Below, piece after piece: positions 1-8,502 of a stretch of DNA of 64,000 nt. This DNA is from Cellulomonas alba (lineage in GTDB: Bacteria > Actinomycetota > Actinomycetes > Actinomycetales > Cellulomonadaceae). Every line of letters begins with the position of its first letter. Position 1 is the stretch's first letter. The notes under the pieces were generated by a model. That model was given only the letters and a program-made list of their open reading frames with translations, was not told where the DNA came from and ran no database searches. The stretch lies in NCBI RefSeq assembly GCF_030362835.1, contig NZ_JAUCGQ010000001.1, positions 2,025,461-2,089,460 on the forward strand, read 5' to 3'. The position numbers and the translations under genes were made by a program.

Positions 1-512
1 GGGAGCGGTACGCGCGCCTGCTGGCGCGGGCCGCGCTCGTCGCGGCGACTCCTGCCGAGGCTGAGGACCTCGTGCAGGACGCCCTGGTGGCGACGTTCGG
101 CGGCCGAGCCCGCTTCGGCTCGGTCGAGCAGGCCGAGCAGTACGTGCGTCGCGCCATCGTCAGCCGCTCGATCGACCGGGCCCGCTCGCGCACCAGCGAG
201 CGCCGGGCGGTCGAGCGGCTGGCCGGGCGCACCGACGCCGCGGCGGCCGAGCCGGCGCTCGCGGGCGTCGACCGGGACCTGGTCGCGGCGCTGCACCTGC
301 TCGGCCCGCGCGAGCGCGCCTGCGTCGTGCTGCGGCACCTCGACGACCTGTCCGTCGCGCAGACCGCCGCGGCCCTCCGGCTGAGCGACGGGGCCGTCAA
401 GCGCTACACCTCCGACGGGCTCGCGCTGCTCGCGGCCCACCTCGGGGCCACCGCCGACGCCGACCGGACGCCCGTCCGCCTCGTGAGAACGGAGAGCACG
501 CGCGATGCCTGA
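1..512 (+). CDS. RNA polymerase sigma-70 family factor, 5' end cut off by window edge
   Basis: The reading frame is open from base 3, upstream of the first in-frame GTG or ATG, so the gene starts outside the window. The visible product begins inside region 2: AEDLVQDALVATF is the typical region 2.1/2.2 helix. It ends with a region 4 helix-turn-helix (GPRERACVVLRHLDDLSVAQ, then DGAVKRYTSDGLALL). The order and short linker match SigE-type ECF-like factors of actinobacteria, which direct RNA polymerase to a small regulon. The stop overlaps the next start by 8 bases (ATGCCTGA), so the two genes are co-transcribed and probably translationally coupled. The downstream product is therefore a candidate regulator or partner. 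The sigma family call is firm; the specific group is inferred. Confidence 0.85.
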   Translation, partial: ERYARLLARAALVAATPAEAEDLVQDALVATFGGRARFGSVEQAEQYVRRAIVSRSIDRARSRTSERRAVERLAGRTDAAAAEPALAGVDRDLVAALHLLGPRERACVVLRHLDDLSVAQTAAALRLSDGAVKRYTSDGLALLAAHLGATADADRTPVRLVRTESTRDA

Positions 513-1467
513 TCTCGGCGACATGCTCTGGCGCGCGGAGCGCGCACTCGAGAGCGGCTACACCGGACGTGCCGCCGCGCCGGGTGCCGTGGCGCGCGCG
601 AAGCGTCTCGTCCGCCGACGCCGCACGCTCCGGCACTGGGGCGAGGGTGTCGGTGCGGTCGCGGCGGTCGGCGTCGTCGGCGCGGTCGTGTGGCTCGGCG
701 CACCCGGGGACCGTGAGCCGCCGCTGCCTGCCGCGACGGGCTCGACCGCGGCGTCGAGCCCGACGCCCACCGGGGAGCCGGAGCCGTCCGCGGACCCGGA
801 ACCGACGGAGAGCGGCGCCGCGACCCCCACCTTCACCTCCACACCGACCGCGGCGGGCTGCTCGCCCGGTGGCGGGGGCGTGCCGGTCGGAGCCGACGTC
901 CGGCAGGTCGTGGACGTCGACGGCGACGGCCGGCCGGATCGCGCGTGGCTCGCGACCGAGGACGACGGTCAGCGCCGGTTCGGCATCACGACCGCCTCCG
1001 GAGCGACGTTCTGGATCGACATCGAGAGCGCGTCGCCGATCCAGGCGTCGGCCGTCGTGCAGCTCGTCCAGTCGGACCACGTGCCGATCGCGCTCGTCGA
1101 CTTCAGCCGGTCGGCGCAGGTGTACTCGCTCGCGGGGTGCGCGGTGACGGAGGTGCTGAACGCGCAGGGCCTGCCGTACACCTTCGACCGCGGCATGGGC
1201 GATCAGGGCACGGGTGCCGGGTGCACGCTGGTCGGCGGTGCGCTCCGGCTCGCAGGTCTCGACGCGGTGCGCAACCCGGACGGCACCTACGACGTGTCCC
1301 GCACGTTCATCGACCTCGACGCCGGCGCGCGGCACGCGACGAACGAGAGCCGCGTCGTCGTCGCGCGGGGCGCGAAGGCGGACGCTCCGGTCGTCGTCAC
1401 AGCGTCGGAGGTGTCGTGCGGCGAGCTGGTGGCCGGGCGCGACGGGCCGGTCCAGCCGATGCCGTGA
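505..1467 (+). CDS. membrane-anchored partner of the sigma factor, FG-GAP-like extracellular part
   Basis: A 320-residue protein whose ATG lies inside the 3' end of the sigma gene. The first 45 or so residues are charged and would be cytosolic. One membrane helix follows at about 48-66 (GVGAVAAVGVVGAVVWLG). Then comes a Thr/Pro/Ser-rich spacer (about 75-115) and a globular extracytoplasmic region. That region has an acidic loop DVDGDGRPD resembling FG-GAP or calcium-binding repeats, and three cysteines. The arrangement of sigma gene, overlap and bitopic membrane protein is typical of a sigma/anti-sigma pair. No zinc-binding anti-sigma motif is visible, so an anti-sigma role is inferred from position only. 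The gene runs convergently into hrpA with only 7 bases between the stops. Confidence 0.75.
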   Translation: MPDLGDMLWRAERALESGYTGRAAAPGAVARAKRLVRRRRTLRHWGEGVGAVAAVGVVGAVVWLGAPGDREPPLPAATGSTAASSPTPTGEPEPSADPEPTESGAATPTFTSTPTAAGCSPGGGGVPVGADVRQVVDVDGDGRPDRAWLATEDDGQRRFGITTASGATFWIDIESASPIQASAVVQLVQSDHVPIALVDFSRSAQVYSLAGCAVTEVLNAQGLPYTFDRGMGDQGTGAGCTLVGGALRLAGLDAVRNPDGTYDVSRTFIDLDAGARHATNESRVVVARGAKADAPVVVTASEVSCGELVAGRDGPVQPMP

Positions 1468-1474
1468 CGCCGCC

Positions 1475-4400
1475 TCAGCGGGTCGCCGCGGCGAGCGCCT
1501 TGCGGATGCGCTGCGGCGACACCGGCACGGGCGTGCCGAGCTGCTGCGCGAACAGGCTGACGCGGAGCTCCTCGACGAGCCAGCGCAGCTCGGTCAGCGC
1601 GGGGTCGTCGGGCTGCGCGCGGCGCGCGGCGTCGAGCGCGTCCTCGACGTCCCGCACCTGCCACGCGAGGTCGGCGTCGCGCTGCGGGCTCTCCGCGGCC
1701 TTCGTCAGCCGGTGGCGGGCGGCGCGCAGGTAGCGCGGCAGCTGCGCGAGACGGTCGGCGCCGACCTCCGCGACGAAGCCGCCATGGACGAGCCGCTGCT
1801 GCTGGGCGCGCACGTCCTGTGCGGTCGCGAGCAGGGCGAGGCTCGTGGCGCCTCGCAGGTCGGCGTCGAGCTCGCGCCACGCGGTGAGCACCTGGACGAG
1901 CGTGCCGACCAGCGCGTGCACCTCGTCCTCGAGGCGGGCGCGGACGTGCGCGCGCAGCTCGGCGTAGGCCGCTGCGGTCGTGGCCGGCGTCGTGATCAGG
2001 CGGTCGATCGCCGCGAGCTGCACGTCGGTGACCAGCGCGTTCGTGTCCTTGTACGGGCTCGACGCGAGCGCGAGCGCCTGCGTGCCGGTCCAGCGTGACG
2101 TGATGCGGGCGGGCTGGAGCCCGACGTCGAGCAGCAGCAGGCGGCGCAGCCCGGCTCGGTGCGTGCGGTCGCGGGTCGCGGGGTCGGCGAGCGTGCGGAT
2201 CGCGACCGTGCCGCCTTCGTCGACCAGGCTCGGGTAGGCACGCACGGCGCCCGCCTCGACGACGTCGGGCAGCGCGGCGAGGTCCGCCGGCCAGGTCGTC
2301 AGGCCCGTGCGTGCGAGAGCGCTGACAGCCGCGCGCTCGGCGGACTCCTGCGCGGCGCGAGCCCCCGACGTCGGCCGTGCCGACCCACGAGCTCGGCCCG
2401 ACGTCGCGGCGTCGGCGGACGCGCCGCCGGTGCTGGTGCCCGCTCCCGCGCCCGTGGCCGGGCCGGCCGCGCGGCGCGCCTCCTCCATCGCGGCGCGCAC
2501 CGCCGTCCGGACCGCCGAGTCGACGGCTTCCTGCGTGCGAGACGCGAGACGCCGCTGCAGCGCCTGCAGGTCCTTGCCCTCGTCGACGACACCGCCGCGG
2601 TCGCCGACCACGCGGAACGTCATCCGCAGGTGCGGCGGCAGCTTGTCGTCCTCGAAGGCGTCGGCCGGCACGTCGACGTCGCGCACCGCGCGGACCGCCG
2701 AGCGGAACGCGTCGTGGAACGAGGGCGCCGCGTCACCCGCGCGGACCGTGTCGTCCCACGCAGCGGTGTGCGCCGTCAGCCACTCGTCGACCTCCCGCGC
2801 CACGTCGGGCGCGGGCACGAGCTGCACGCGCAGCGGCTTGGGCAGCGACCGGATCGTCGCGACCACGAGCTCGTGGCGCAGGCCCGGCACCATCCAGTCG
2901 AACCCGTCGGGCGTCAGCCGCGGGAGGGCCGTCAGCGGCACGTGGACCGTCACGCCGTCGGCCTCCGTGCCCGGCTGGAACTGGTACGTGAGCGGCAGCG
3001 ACAGGTCGCCCTGCGGCCAGCGGCTCGGGAACGCGGACTCGTCGATCGCCTCGTCGCCGACGAGCAGCTCGCGCGTGTACGTGAGCAGGTCGGGGTCGCG
3101 GCGGCGCGCGCCCTTCCACCACTGGTCGAAGTGCCGCGCGCTGACGATGTCGTCGGGCAGCCGCTCGTCGTAGAAGTCGAAGAGCACGTCGTCGTCGACC
3201 ACGAGGTCCCGCCGGCGGGCCCGCGCCTCGAGTCCCTCGGCCTCGGCGAGCAGCCGCCGGTTCTCGTGGAAGAACTGGTGGTGCGTCGTCCACTCGCCCT
3301 GCACGAGCGCGTGCCGGACGAACAGCTCGCGCGCCGCCGCCGGGTCCACCTTCGCGTACAGCACGCGCCGGCCCGCGACGATCGGGACGCCGTACAGGAG
3401 CACGCGCTCGGTCGCGGTCGCGGCACCCTGCTTCGACGACCAGCCCGGGTCGGAGTACGTGCGCTTGACGAGGTGCGCCGCGAGCTCCTCGGCCCACTCG
3501 GGCTGGATCCGCGCCGCGTCCCGCGCCCACAGCCGCGACGTCTCGACGAGCTCCGCGGCCATCACCCACGACGGCGGCCGCTTGGCGAGCCCGCTGCCCG
3601 GGAAGATCGCGAACCGTGCGCCGCGGGCGCCGAGGTACTCGTTGCGGGGGCGCGGCTTGCGGCGGTCCGGCTGCGGGCGGGCGCCGGCACGCGGCGCGGC
3701 CACCTCGGTGGCCTCCTGCATGCCGATCTGGCTCAGGAGACCGGCGAGCAGGCTCTGGTGGATGCGGTCGGCGTCCCACTCGCGGCGCAGCGCGCCCCGG
3801 GCGAGCGGGTCGGGGGCCTCGACGCCGGCGTCCGGCGCGCCGTCGAGCTCCGCAATTCCCGCCGACCCGCGCACATCGGTGTGCGCATCTTGCCGAGAGG
3901 TGCGCGTCTGGGCGTGCGTGGCCGGGGCGGGAGCCGGGGCTGCGGGGCCGTCCGGCGTCCAGCGGATGCCGAGCGGCTTCGTCAGGTCGCGGACCTGCGT
4001 CACCACGTCCTGCCACTCGCGGATGCGCAGGTAGTTGAGGTGCTCGGCGCGGCACAGGCGGCGGAACGCGTTCCCGGACAGCTCGCGCCGCTGGTCGCGC
4101 AGGTAGTGCCACAGGTTGAGGTACGCGAGCAGGTCCGACGTCGGGTCGGCGAACCGCGCGTGCAGCTGGTCGGCGCGGTCGCGCTCGTCGGCGGGGCGCT
4201 CGCGCGGGTCCTGGATCGACAGCGCGGCGGCGATGACGACGACCTCGCGCGCCACCCCGCGGCGGCCGCCCTCCACGATCATCCGCGCGAGGCGCGGGTC
4301 CATCGGCAGCTGCGCGAGCGCGCGCCCGGTCTCGGTGAGTCGCGTGACGACGCGGCTGGGCGCGCGGCCGGCGTCGGCCTGGGTGCCCGCCGTGGCGACA

Positions 4401-6085
4401 CCGTTCTCGGCGTCCGGCTCGGGCCCGGGAACGGGCGCGGGAACGGCGGCGGCCGCGTCGTCGCGGACCGTCTCGAGCGCCGCGAGCTCCGTCAGCAGCT
4501 GCACGCCGTCGCGGACCGCGCGCACGTCCGGCGGGTCGACGAACGGGAAGTCGGTGACGTCCTCCGGGCTGCCGGCGACGCCCACCGCGATCATCTGCAG
4601 GATCACCGACGCGAGCGAGGTGCGCAGGATCTCCGGCTCGGTGAACCGCGGGCGGGCCGCGAAGTCGTCCTCGGAGTAGAGCCGGATCGCGACGCCGTCG
4701 GCCACGCGGCCGCAGCGCCCGGAACGCTGGTTCGCCGACGCCTGCGAGATCGGCTCGATCGGCAGCCGCTGGACCTTCGTCGCCTTGGAGTAGCGGCTGA
4801 TCCGGGCGGTGCCCGGGTCGACGACGTAGCGGATGCCCGGCACGGTCAGCGACGTCTCCGCGACGTTCGTGGCGAGCACGACGCGGCGCGTGCCGTGCGC
4901 CTCGAACACGCGGTGCTGCTCGGCGGCGGACAGGCGGCCGTAGAGCGGCAGGAGCTCGACGGCCTGCGGGTGACGCGGGTCGGTCGCGCGCGCCCCGAGG
5001 CTCGTCCGCAGCGCGTCCTCCGCGTCGCGGATCTCGCGCTCGCCGGAGAGGAAGACGAGCACGTCGCCCGGGCCGAGCGTGCACAGCTCGTCGACCGCGT
5101 CGGTGATGCCCGTCATGAGGTCGCGGTCCTGCTCGCCGCGGGCGGCGCGGGGGGCTCGGGCGGTCGCGCGCGCCGACGCGCCCTCGTCGTCGTCGTCCTC
5201 GGTGCCGAGCGCGTCGGGCGACAGGGGTCGGTAGCGGATCTCGACGGGGTACGTGCGGCCGCTGACCTCGACGACCGGGGCCGGTACGCCGTCCGGGTGC
5301 TCGTCATCGGGCGGGCCGGCGAAGTGCGCGGCGAACCGCGCCGAGTCGATCGTCGCGGACGTGATGACGACCTTGAGGTCCGGCCGCTGCCGCAGCAGGC
5401 GCGTCAGGTAGCCGAGGATGAAGTCGATGTTCAGCGAGCGCTCGTGCGCCTCGTCGATGATCAGCGTGTCGTACGCCAGCAGCATCGGGTCGCGCTGGAT
5501 CTGCGCGAGCAGGATGCCGTCCGTCATGACCTTGACGAGCGTCCGGTCGCTCGACGTGTCGGTGAACCGGACCTGGTAGCCGACGGCCTCGCCCAGCGGG
5601 GTGCCGAGCTCCTCCGCGATCCGCTCCGCCACGCTGCGGGCCGCGATGCGCCGCGGCTGCGTGTGGCCGATCTGGCCGGCGCGGCCACGCCCGAGCTCGA
5701 GCGCGATCTTGGGGAGCTGCGTCGTCTTGCCCGACCCCGTCTCCCCGGCGACGACGACCACCTGGTGGTCGCGCAGCGCCGCCGCGATGTCGGCCCGGCG
5801 CGCGCTGACCGGCAGCTGCTCGGGGTAGGCGATCGGCGGGAGGGCGACGGCCTCGCGTGCGCGAGCCAGGGCGGCACGGCGCGCGTCGTCGCGGGCGCCG
5901 CGACGGGCGCCCTCGGCATCACGCCCTGCGTCGCGGCGGCTGTCGCGCCCGCTCGTGGCGTCGGCGCCGTGCGACGCGGGCCCCGCCTGACCGGGACGGC
6001 CGCCGTGCGCGTGCCCGCGGCCGCGGCCGGCCCGGCGAGGGGCGCGGCGGCCGTCGGGCGACGGCGAGGAGGCGGGCGTGGTCAC
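1475..6085 (-). CDS. hrpA: ATP-dependent RNA helicase HrpA (DEAH box)
   Basis: A 1536-residue DEAH-box helicase that unwinds RNA in the cytoplasm; HrpA family members are linked to mRNA processing and rescue of stalled ribosomes. Visible motifs, in order: a Lys/Arg/Gly-rich low-complexity N-terminus (1-90); Walker A GETGSGKTT near residue 112; IIDEAHERS near 208; SATID near 242; a helicase C domain with ATNVAETSLTVPG and QRSGRCGR; and a long C-terminal DUF3418 part. It is somewhat longer than the roughly 1300-residue enterobacterial protein, mainly from the disordered N-terminus and acidic/Ala inserts. The GTG start at 6085 follows GGGAGAA. The open frame extends further upstream, but that part overlaps ybaK on the other strand and looks non-coding. 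Transcribed divergently from ybaK. Confidence 0.93.
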   Translation of the reverse strand: MTTPASSPSPDGRRAPRRAGRGRGHAHGGRPGQAGPASHGADATSGRDSRRDAGRDAEGARRGARDDARRAALARAREAVALPPIAYPEQLPVSARRADIAAALRDHQVVVVAGETGSGKTTQLPKIALELGRGRAGQIGHTQPRRIAARSVAERIAEELGTPLGEAVGYQVRFTDTSSDRTLVKVMTDGILLAQIQRDPMLLAYDTLIIDEAHERSLNIDFILGYLTRLLRQRPDLKVVITSATIDSARFAAHFAGPPDDEHPDGVPAPVVEVSGRTYPVEIRYRPLSPDALGTEDDDDEGASARATARAPRAARGEQDRDLMTGITDAVDELCTLGPGDVLVFLSGEREIRDAEDALRTSLGARATDPRHPQAVELLPLYGRLSAAEQHRVFEAHGTRRVVLATNVAETSLTVPGIRYVVDPGTARISRYSKATKVQRLPIEPISQASANQRSGRCGRVADGVAIRLYSEDDFAARPRFTEPEILRTSLASVILQMIAVGVAGSPEDVTDFPFVDPPDVRAVRDGVQLLTELAALETVRDDAAAAVPAPVPGPEPDAENGVATAGTQADAGRAPSRVVTRLTETGRALAQLPMDPRLARMIVEGGRRGVAREVVVIAAALSIQDPRERPADERDRADQLHARFADPTSDLLAYLNLWHYLRDQRRELSGNAFRRLCRAEHLNYLRIREWQDVVTQVRDLTKPLGIRWTPDGPAAPAPAPATHAQTRTSRQDAHTDVRGSAGIAELDGAPDAGVEAPDPLARGALRREWDADRIHQSLLAGLLSQIGMQEATEVAAPRAGARPQPDRRKPRPRNEYLGARGARFAIFPGSGLAKRPPSWVMAAELVETSRLWARDAARIQPEWAEELAAHLVKRTYSDPGWSSKQGAATATERVLLYGVPIVAGRRVLYAKVDPAAARELFVRHALVQGEWTTHHQFFHENRRLLAEAEGLEARARRRDLVVDDDVLFDFYDERLPDDIVSARHFDQWWKGARRRDPDLLTYTRELLVGDEAIDESAFPSRWPQGDLSLPLTYQFQPGTEADGVTVHVPLTALPRLTPDGFDWMVPGLRHELVVATIRSLPKPLRVQLVPAPDVAREVDEWLTAHTAAWDDTVRAGDAAPSFHDAFRSAVRAVRDVDVPADAFEDDKLPPHLRMTFRVVGDRGGVVDEGKDLQALQRRLASRTQEAVDSAVRTAVRAAMEEARRAAGPATGAGAGTSTGGASADAATSGRARGSARPTSGARAAQESAERAAVSALARTGLTTWPADLAALPDVVEAGAVRAYPSLVDEGGTVAIRTLADPATRDRTHRAGLRRLLLLDVGLQPARITSRWTGTQALALASSPYKDTNALVTDVQLAAIDRLITTPATTAAAYAELRAHVRARLEDEVHALVGTLVQVLTAWRELDADLRGATSLALLATAQDVRAQQQRLVHGGFVAEVGADRLAQLPRYLRAARHRLTKAAESPQRDADLAWQVRDVEDALDAARRAQPDDPALTELRWLVEELRVSLFAQQLGTPVPVSPQRIRKALAAATR

Positions 6086-6147
6086 GACGCACCATTCTCC
6101 CAGGCGCACCGAGCGGTTATCGCGCCGAGCGGCGGGTCGGTGCGCGT

Positions 6148-6228
6148 CCGTCGGTGCGGACAGCGCAGTCGCCGCGCGCCGGGCGGGCGTCGAACCGCCG
6201 CTCGCGCGCGGACTCTCCGCACCGACGG
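6148..6228. repeat. 13-bp perfect inverted repeat in hrpA-ybaK intergenic region
   Basis: Arms CCGTCGGTGCGGA (6148-6160) and TCCGCACCGACGG (6216-6228) are exact reverse complements with a 55-base G/C-rich spacer. They lie between the divergent hrpA and ybaK starts. This could be an operator pair or a leader structure; no regulator is identifiable from sequence. Confidence 0.6.
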
Positions 6229-6268
6229 TCAGCCGACCGGCGCACCGGCGCTGTGCGCGCAGCCGTCC

Positions 6269-6274
6269 TACGCT
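6269..6274 (+). promoter_or_regulatory. -10 element (TACGCT) of a leaderless ybaK promoter
   Basis: TACGCT fits the actinobacterial TANNNT -10 element and ends 6 bases before the ATG of ybaK. Transcription would start at or next to the start codon. No Shine-Dalgarno sequence is present, in agreement with leaderless translation. Confidence 0.55.
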
Positions 6275-6280
6275 GGCGCG

Positions 6281-6781
6281 ATGAGCGAGCCCGTCACCGA
6301 GCGCCCGACGGACGGCGAGCGCCGCGCCCGCGCCGCGCTGGAGTCGTCCGGCGTCCCCTTCGACCTCACCCGGCACGGGCCGGTGTCGTCGCTCGCGGAG
6401 GCGGCGGCCGCGCGCGGCGTCGAGCCCGCGGACGTGATCAAGACGATCGTCGTGCGGCGCGGCGACGAGGACTACCTGTTCGTCCTCGTGCCGGGTGACC
6501 GCGCCATCAGCTGGCCCAAGCTGCGCGCGCTGCTCGGCGTGAGCCGCCTGTCGATGCCCGACGCGGGGACCGCGCGCGGCGTCACAGGCTACGAGCGCGG
6601 CACGATCACCCCGTTCGGCTCGTTGCGCGAGCTGCCGGTGGTCAGCGACTCGCGCGTGCCGGGGCGGCCGGTGTCGATCGGTGCGGGCGCGCACGGCGTC
6701 GCGGCGACGCTCGCGGGGTCGGACCTGGTGCGGGCCCTGGCCGCGACCGTGGCGGACGTCACGGAGCCGGCGGAGGGCTGA
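6281..6781 (+). CDS. ybaK: YbaK/EbsC-type Cys-tRNA(Pro) deacylase-like protein
   Basis: A 166-residue cytosolic protein of the YbaK/ProX (INS-superfamily) editing domain. These enzymes hydrolyse Cys-tRNA(Pro) or related misacylated tRNAs in trans. Supporting segments are DVIKTIVVRRGDEDYLFVLV (substrate-pocket strand with the family lysine in VIKT), the WPKLRALLG helix and GYERGTITPFGS, where the Gly-rich GxxxPFG loop is characteristic. Length matches the family (about 155-170). The ATG at 6281 was chosen because a -10 box sits 6 bases upstream; the longer open frame upstream is antisense to hrpA. It stands alone, divergent from hrpA. Confidence 0.88.
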   Translation: MSEPVTERPTDGERRARAALESSGVPFDLTRHGPVSSLAEAAAARGVEPADVIKTIVVRRGDEDYLFVLVPGDRAISWPKLRALLGVSRLSMPDAGTARGVTGYERGTITPFGSLRELPVVSDSRVPGRPVSIGAGAHGVAATLAGSDLVRALAATVADVTEPAEG

Positions 6782-6847
6782 CCAGGCCGTTCGACTGGCG
6801 CATCCGCCGCCGCACCCCCACTCTGGTTGGCGCCACCTGCGGCGTCA

Positions 6848-6874
6848 CGGGAACGTCGGTGGGCTGGCGTACGT
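6848..6874 (+). promoter_or_regulatory. sigma-R/SigH-like promoter GGGAAC-N18-GTT upstream of STAS gene
   Basis: GGGAAC (6848-6853), exactly 18 bases, then GTT (6872-6874). This matches the consensus known for Streptomyces sigma-R and mycobacterial SigH promoters (GGGAAT/C, 18-base spacer, GTT). It is 62 bases upstream of the STAS gene, leaving room for a leader with the GAGGGAG ribosome site. The same stretch also contains TACGTT, which could serve as a housekeeping -10, so the sigma assignment is inferred. Confidence 0.5.
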
Positions 6875-6936
6875 TGGACGAGACGGACCGCGGCCGGCAG
6901 CGTCGCCGGGACAGCAGCCGTCAGGACGAGGGAGCC

Positions 6937-7329
6937 ATGAGCGCGATCGAGCATGCGCCGGCCGGGACCATCCGGGTCGAGGCGCAGGAGACGCGGACGG
7001 TCATCGTCTTCGTCGGAGAGGTCGACGCGGCGCTCCGCGCCGAGGCGAGCGCGTCGATGGGCGCCGCGCTCGTCACCGGGCTGCCGGTGGTCGTCGACTC
7101 GTCGCGTGCCACGTTCGTGGACTCGTCGGGCCTGGCGTTCGTGCTGCAGCTGCACCTGGCGACGTCGGAGGCCGGCATCCCGCTGACGCTGCACGACCCG
7201 CACCGCGTGATGCGTGACGTGCTCGACATGGTCGGCCTCGGCGCCGAGCTCGAGGACGAGGTCGCGAGCCCGTCGAGCGGCGACGTGACCGACGTCCACA
7301 CCCTTCCTGACGACGTGCCGGTCGGCTGA
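6937..7329 (+). CDS. STAS-domain anti-sigma factor antagonist
   Basis: A 130-residue single STAS domain, the fold of SpoIIAA/RsbV-type anti-anti-sigma factors. These bind anti-sigma kinases in their dephosphorylated state and so free a sigma factor. The segment VVVDSSRATFVDSSGLAFVL contains the conserved DSSGL with the phosphorylatable serine (about residue 62). The C-terminal 25 residues are acidic and non-conserved. The ATG at 6937 follows GAGGGAG at good spacing. No RsbW-type kinase is next to it, so its partner must be encoded elsewhere. The sigma-R-like promoter upstream would link it to redox stress, but that is inference. Confidence 0.87.
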   Translation: MSAIEHAPAGTIRVEAQETRTVIVFVGEVDAALRAEASASMGAALVTGLPVVVDSSRATFVDSSGLAFVLQLHLATSEAGIPLTLHDPHRVMRDVLDMVGLGAELEDEVASPSSGDVTDVHTLPDDVPVG

Positions 7330-7353
7330 CGCGGTCGTGTCGGTGGCGGGGCT

Positions 7354-7359
7354 TACGGT
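7354..7359 (+). promoter_or_regulatory. -10 element (TACGGT) of leaderless sbcDC promoter
   Basis: TACGGT ends 6 bases upstream of the sbcD ATG and there is no Shine-Dalgarno sequence. This is the same spacing as at ybaK. Confidence 0.55.
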
Positions 7360-7365
7360 CCCCGC

Positions 7366-8502
7366 ATGCGGTTCTTGCACACGTCCGACTGGCACCTGGG
7401 CCGGTCGCTGCACGGGGTCGACCTGCTCGACCACCAGGCGGCGTACCTGGACCACCTGGTCGGGCTCGCGCGCGACGAGCGGGTGGACGCCGTCGTCGTC
7501 GCGGGGGACGTGTACGACCGCGCGATCCCGCCGGTCGAGGCCGTCACGCTGCTGTCCGAGACGCTCGCCCGGCTGACGGAGCACACGGCCGTCGTGCTGA
7601 CGTCCGGGAACCACGACTCGGCGACGCGGCTGGGGTTCGGCGCGCCGCTCATGCGCGAGCGGGTGCGGCTGCGCACGCGCGTCGCGGAGCTCGACTCCCC
7701 TGTGCTTCTCGGTGACGTCGCGGTCTACGGTCTGCCGTACCTCGACCCCGACGCGGTCCGCGCGGAGCTGGGCGGCGACGAGCCGCTGGCCCGCTCGCAC
7801 GAGGCGGTGATGACGGCCGCGATGGGGCGCGTGCGGGCCGACGCCGCGCGGCGCGGCGTGCGGTCGGTGGTGGCGGCGCACGCGTTCGTCGTCGGCGGCG
7901 AGGCGAGCGAATCGGAGCGCGACATCCGGGTCGGCGGCGTCGACCACGTGCCGGCCGGTGTCTTCGCCGGCACCGACTACGTCGCCCTCGGTCACCTGCA
8001 CGGACCGCAGGGGCTCACCGGCCCCGCGGGCACGGTGCTGCGCTACTCGGGCTCGCCGCTCGCGTACTCGTTCTCCGAGCAGCACCACGCGAAGTCGACG
8101 GTCGTGGTCGAGCTCGGGGCGAAGGGCGTGACGACGCGGCTCGAGCCCGCGCCCGTGCCGAGGCGGCTCGCGGACGTCACGGGCGACCTCGAGGCACTGC
8201 TCGGCGCGACCGGGGAGCCGCACGTCGACCACTGGGTGCGCGTGACGGTCACGGACCCCGACCGCCCCGCGGACCTGTTCGCCCGCGTGCGGGCCCGGTT
8301 CCCGCACGCGCTCGTGGTGCAGCACCGGCCGCCGGTCGCCGAGGCAGCGGCGCGCGCCGCGCACGTCAGCGCGGCCGCCGACCCGGTGGAGGTCTCCGCG
8401 CAGTTCGTCCGGCACGTCACGGGTCGCGCGCCGTCGGCCGAGGAGCTCGCCGTCCTGCGGCGGGCGTACGAGGACGTCGCCGCGGCGGAGCGGAGCGCCT
8501 GA
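7366..8502 (+). CDS. sbcD: exonuclease subunit SbcD (Mre11-type nuclease)
   Basis: A 378-residue metallophosphoesterase subunit of the SbcCD complex, which cuts DNA hairpins and protein-blocked double-strand ends. All metal-binding motifs are present: HTSDWHLGR at residues 5-13, GDVYDRA near 47, GNHDS near 83, AHAF near 168 and GHLHG near 208. A C-terminal capping domain follows. Length matches the family (about 380-400). The TGA overlaps the sbcC ATG by one base (TGATG), showing coupled translation of the two subunits, as expected for a fixed-stoichiometry complex. Confidence 0.95.
   Translation: MRFLHTSDWHLGRSLHGVDLLDHQAAYLDHLVGLARDERVDAVVVAGDVYDRAIPPVEAVTLLSETLARLTEHTAVVLTSGNHDSATRLGFGAPLMRERVRLRTRVAELDSPVLLGDVAVYGLPYLDPDAVRAELGGDEPLARSHEAVMTAAMGRVRADAARRGVRSVVAAHAFVVGGEASESERDIRVGGVDHVPAGVFAGTDYVALGHLHGPQGLTGPAGTVLRYSGSPLAYSFSEQHHAKSTVVVELGAKGVTTRLEPAPVPRRLADVTGDLEALLGATGEPHVDHWVRVTVTDPDRPADLFARVRARFPHALVVQHRPPVAEAAARAAHVSAAADPVEVSAQFVRHVTGRAPSAEELAVLRRAYEDVAAAERSA

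Noticed and set aside
2159..6280. Very long plus-strand open frame antisense to hrpA
   Set aside because: It mirrors the helicase codons, is Arg/Gly/Ala-rich, has no domain, and only its last part (ybaK) is a real gene. Long shadow frames are normal at this GC.
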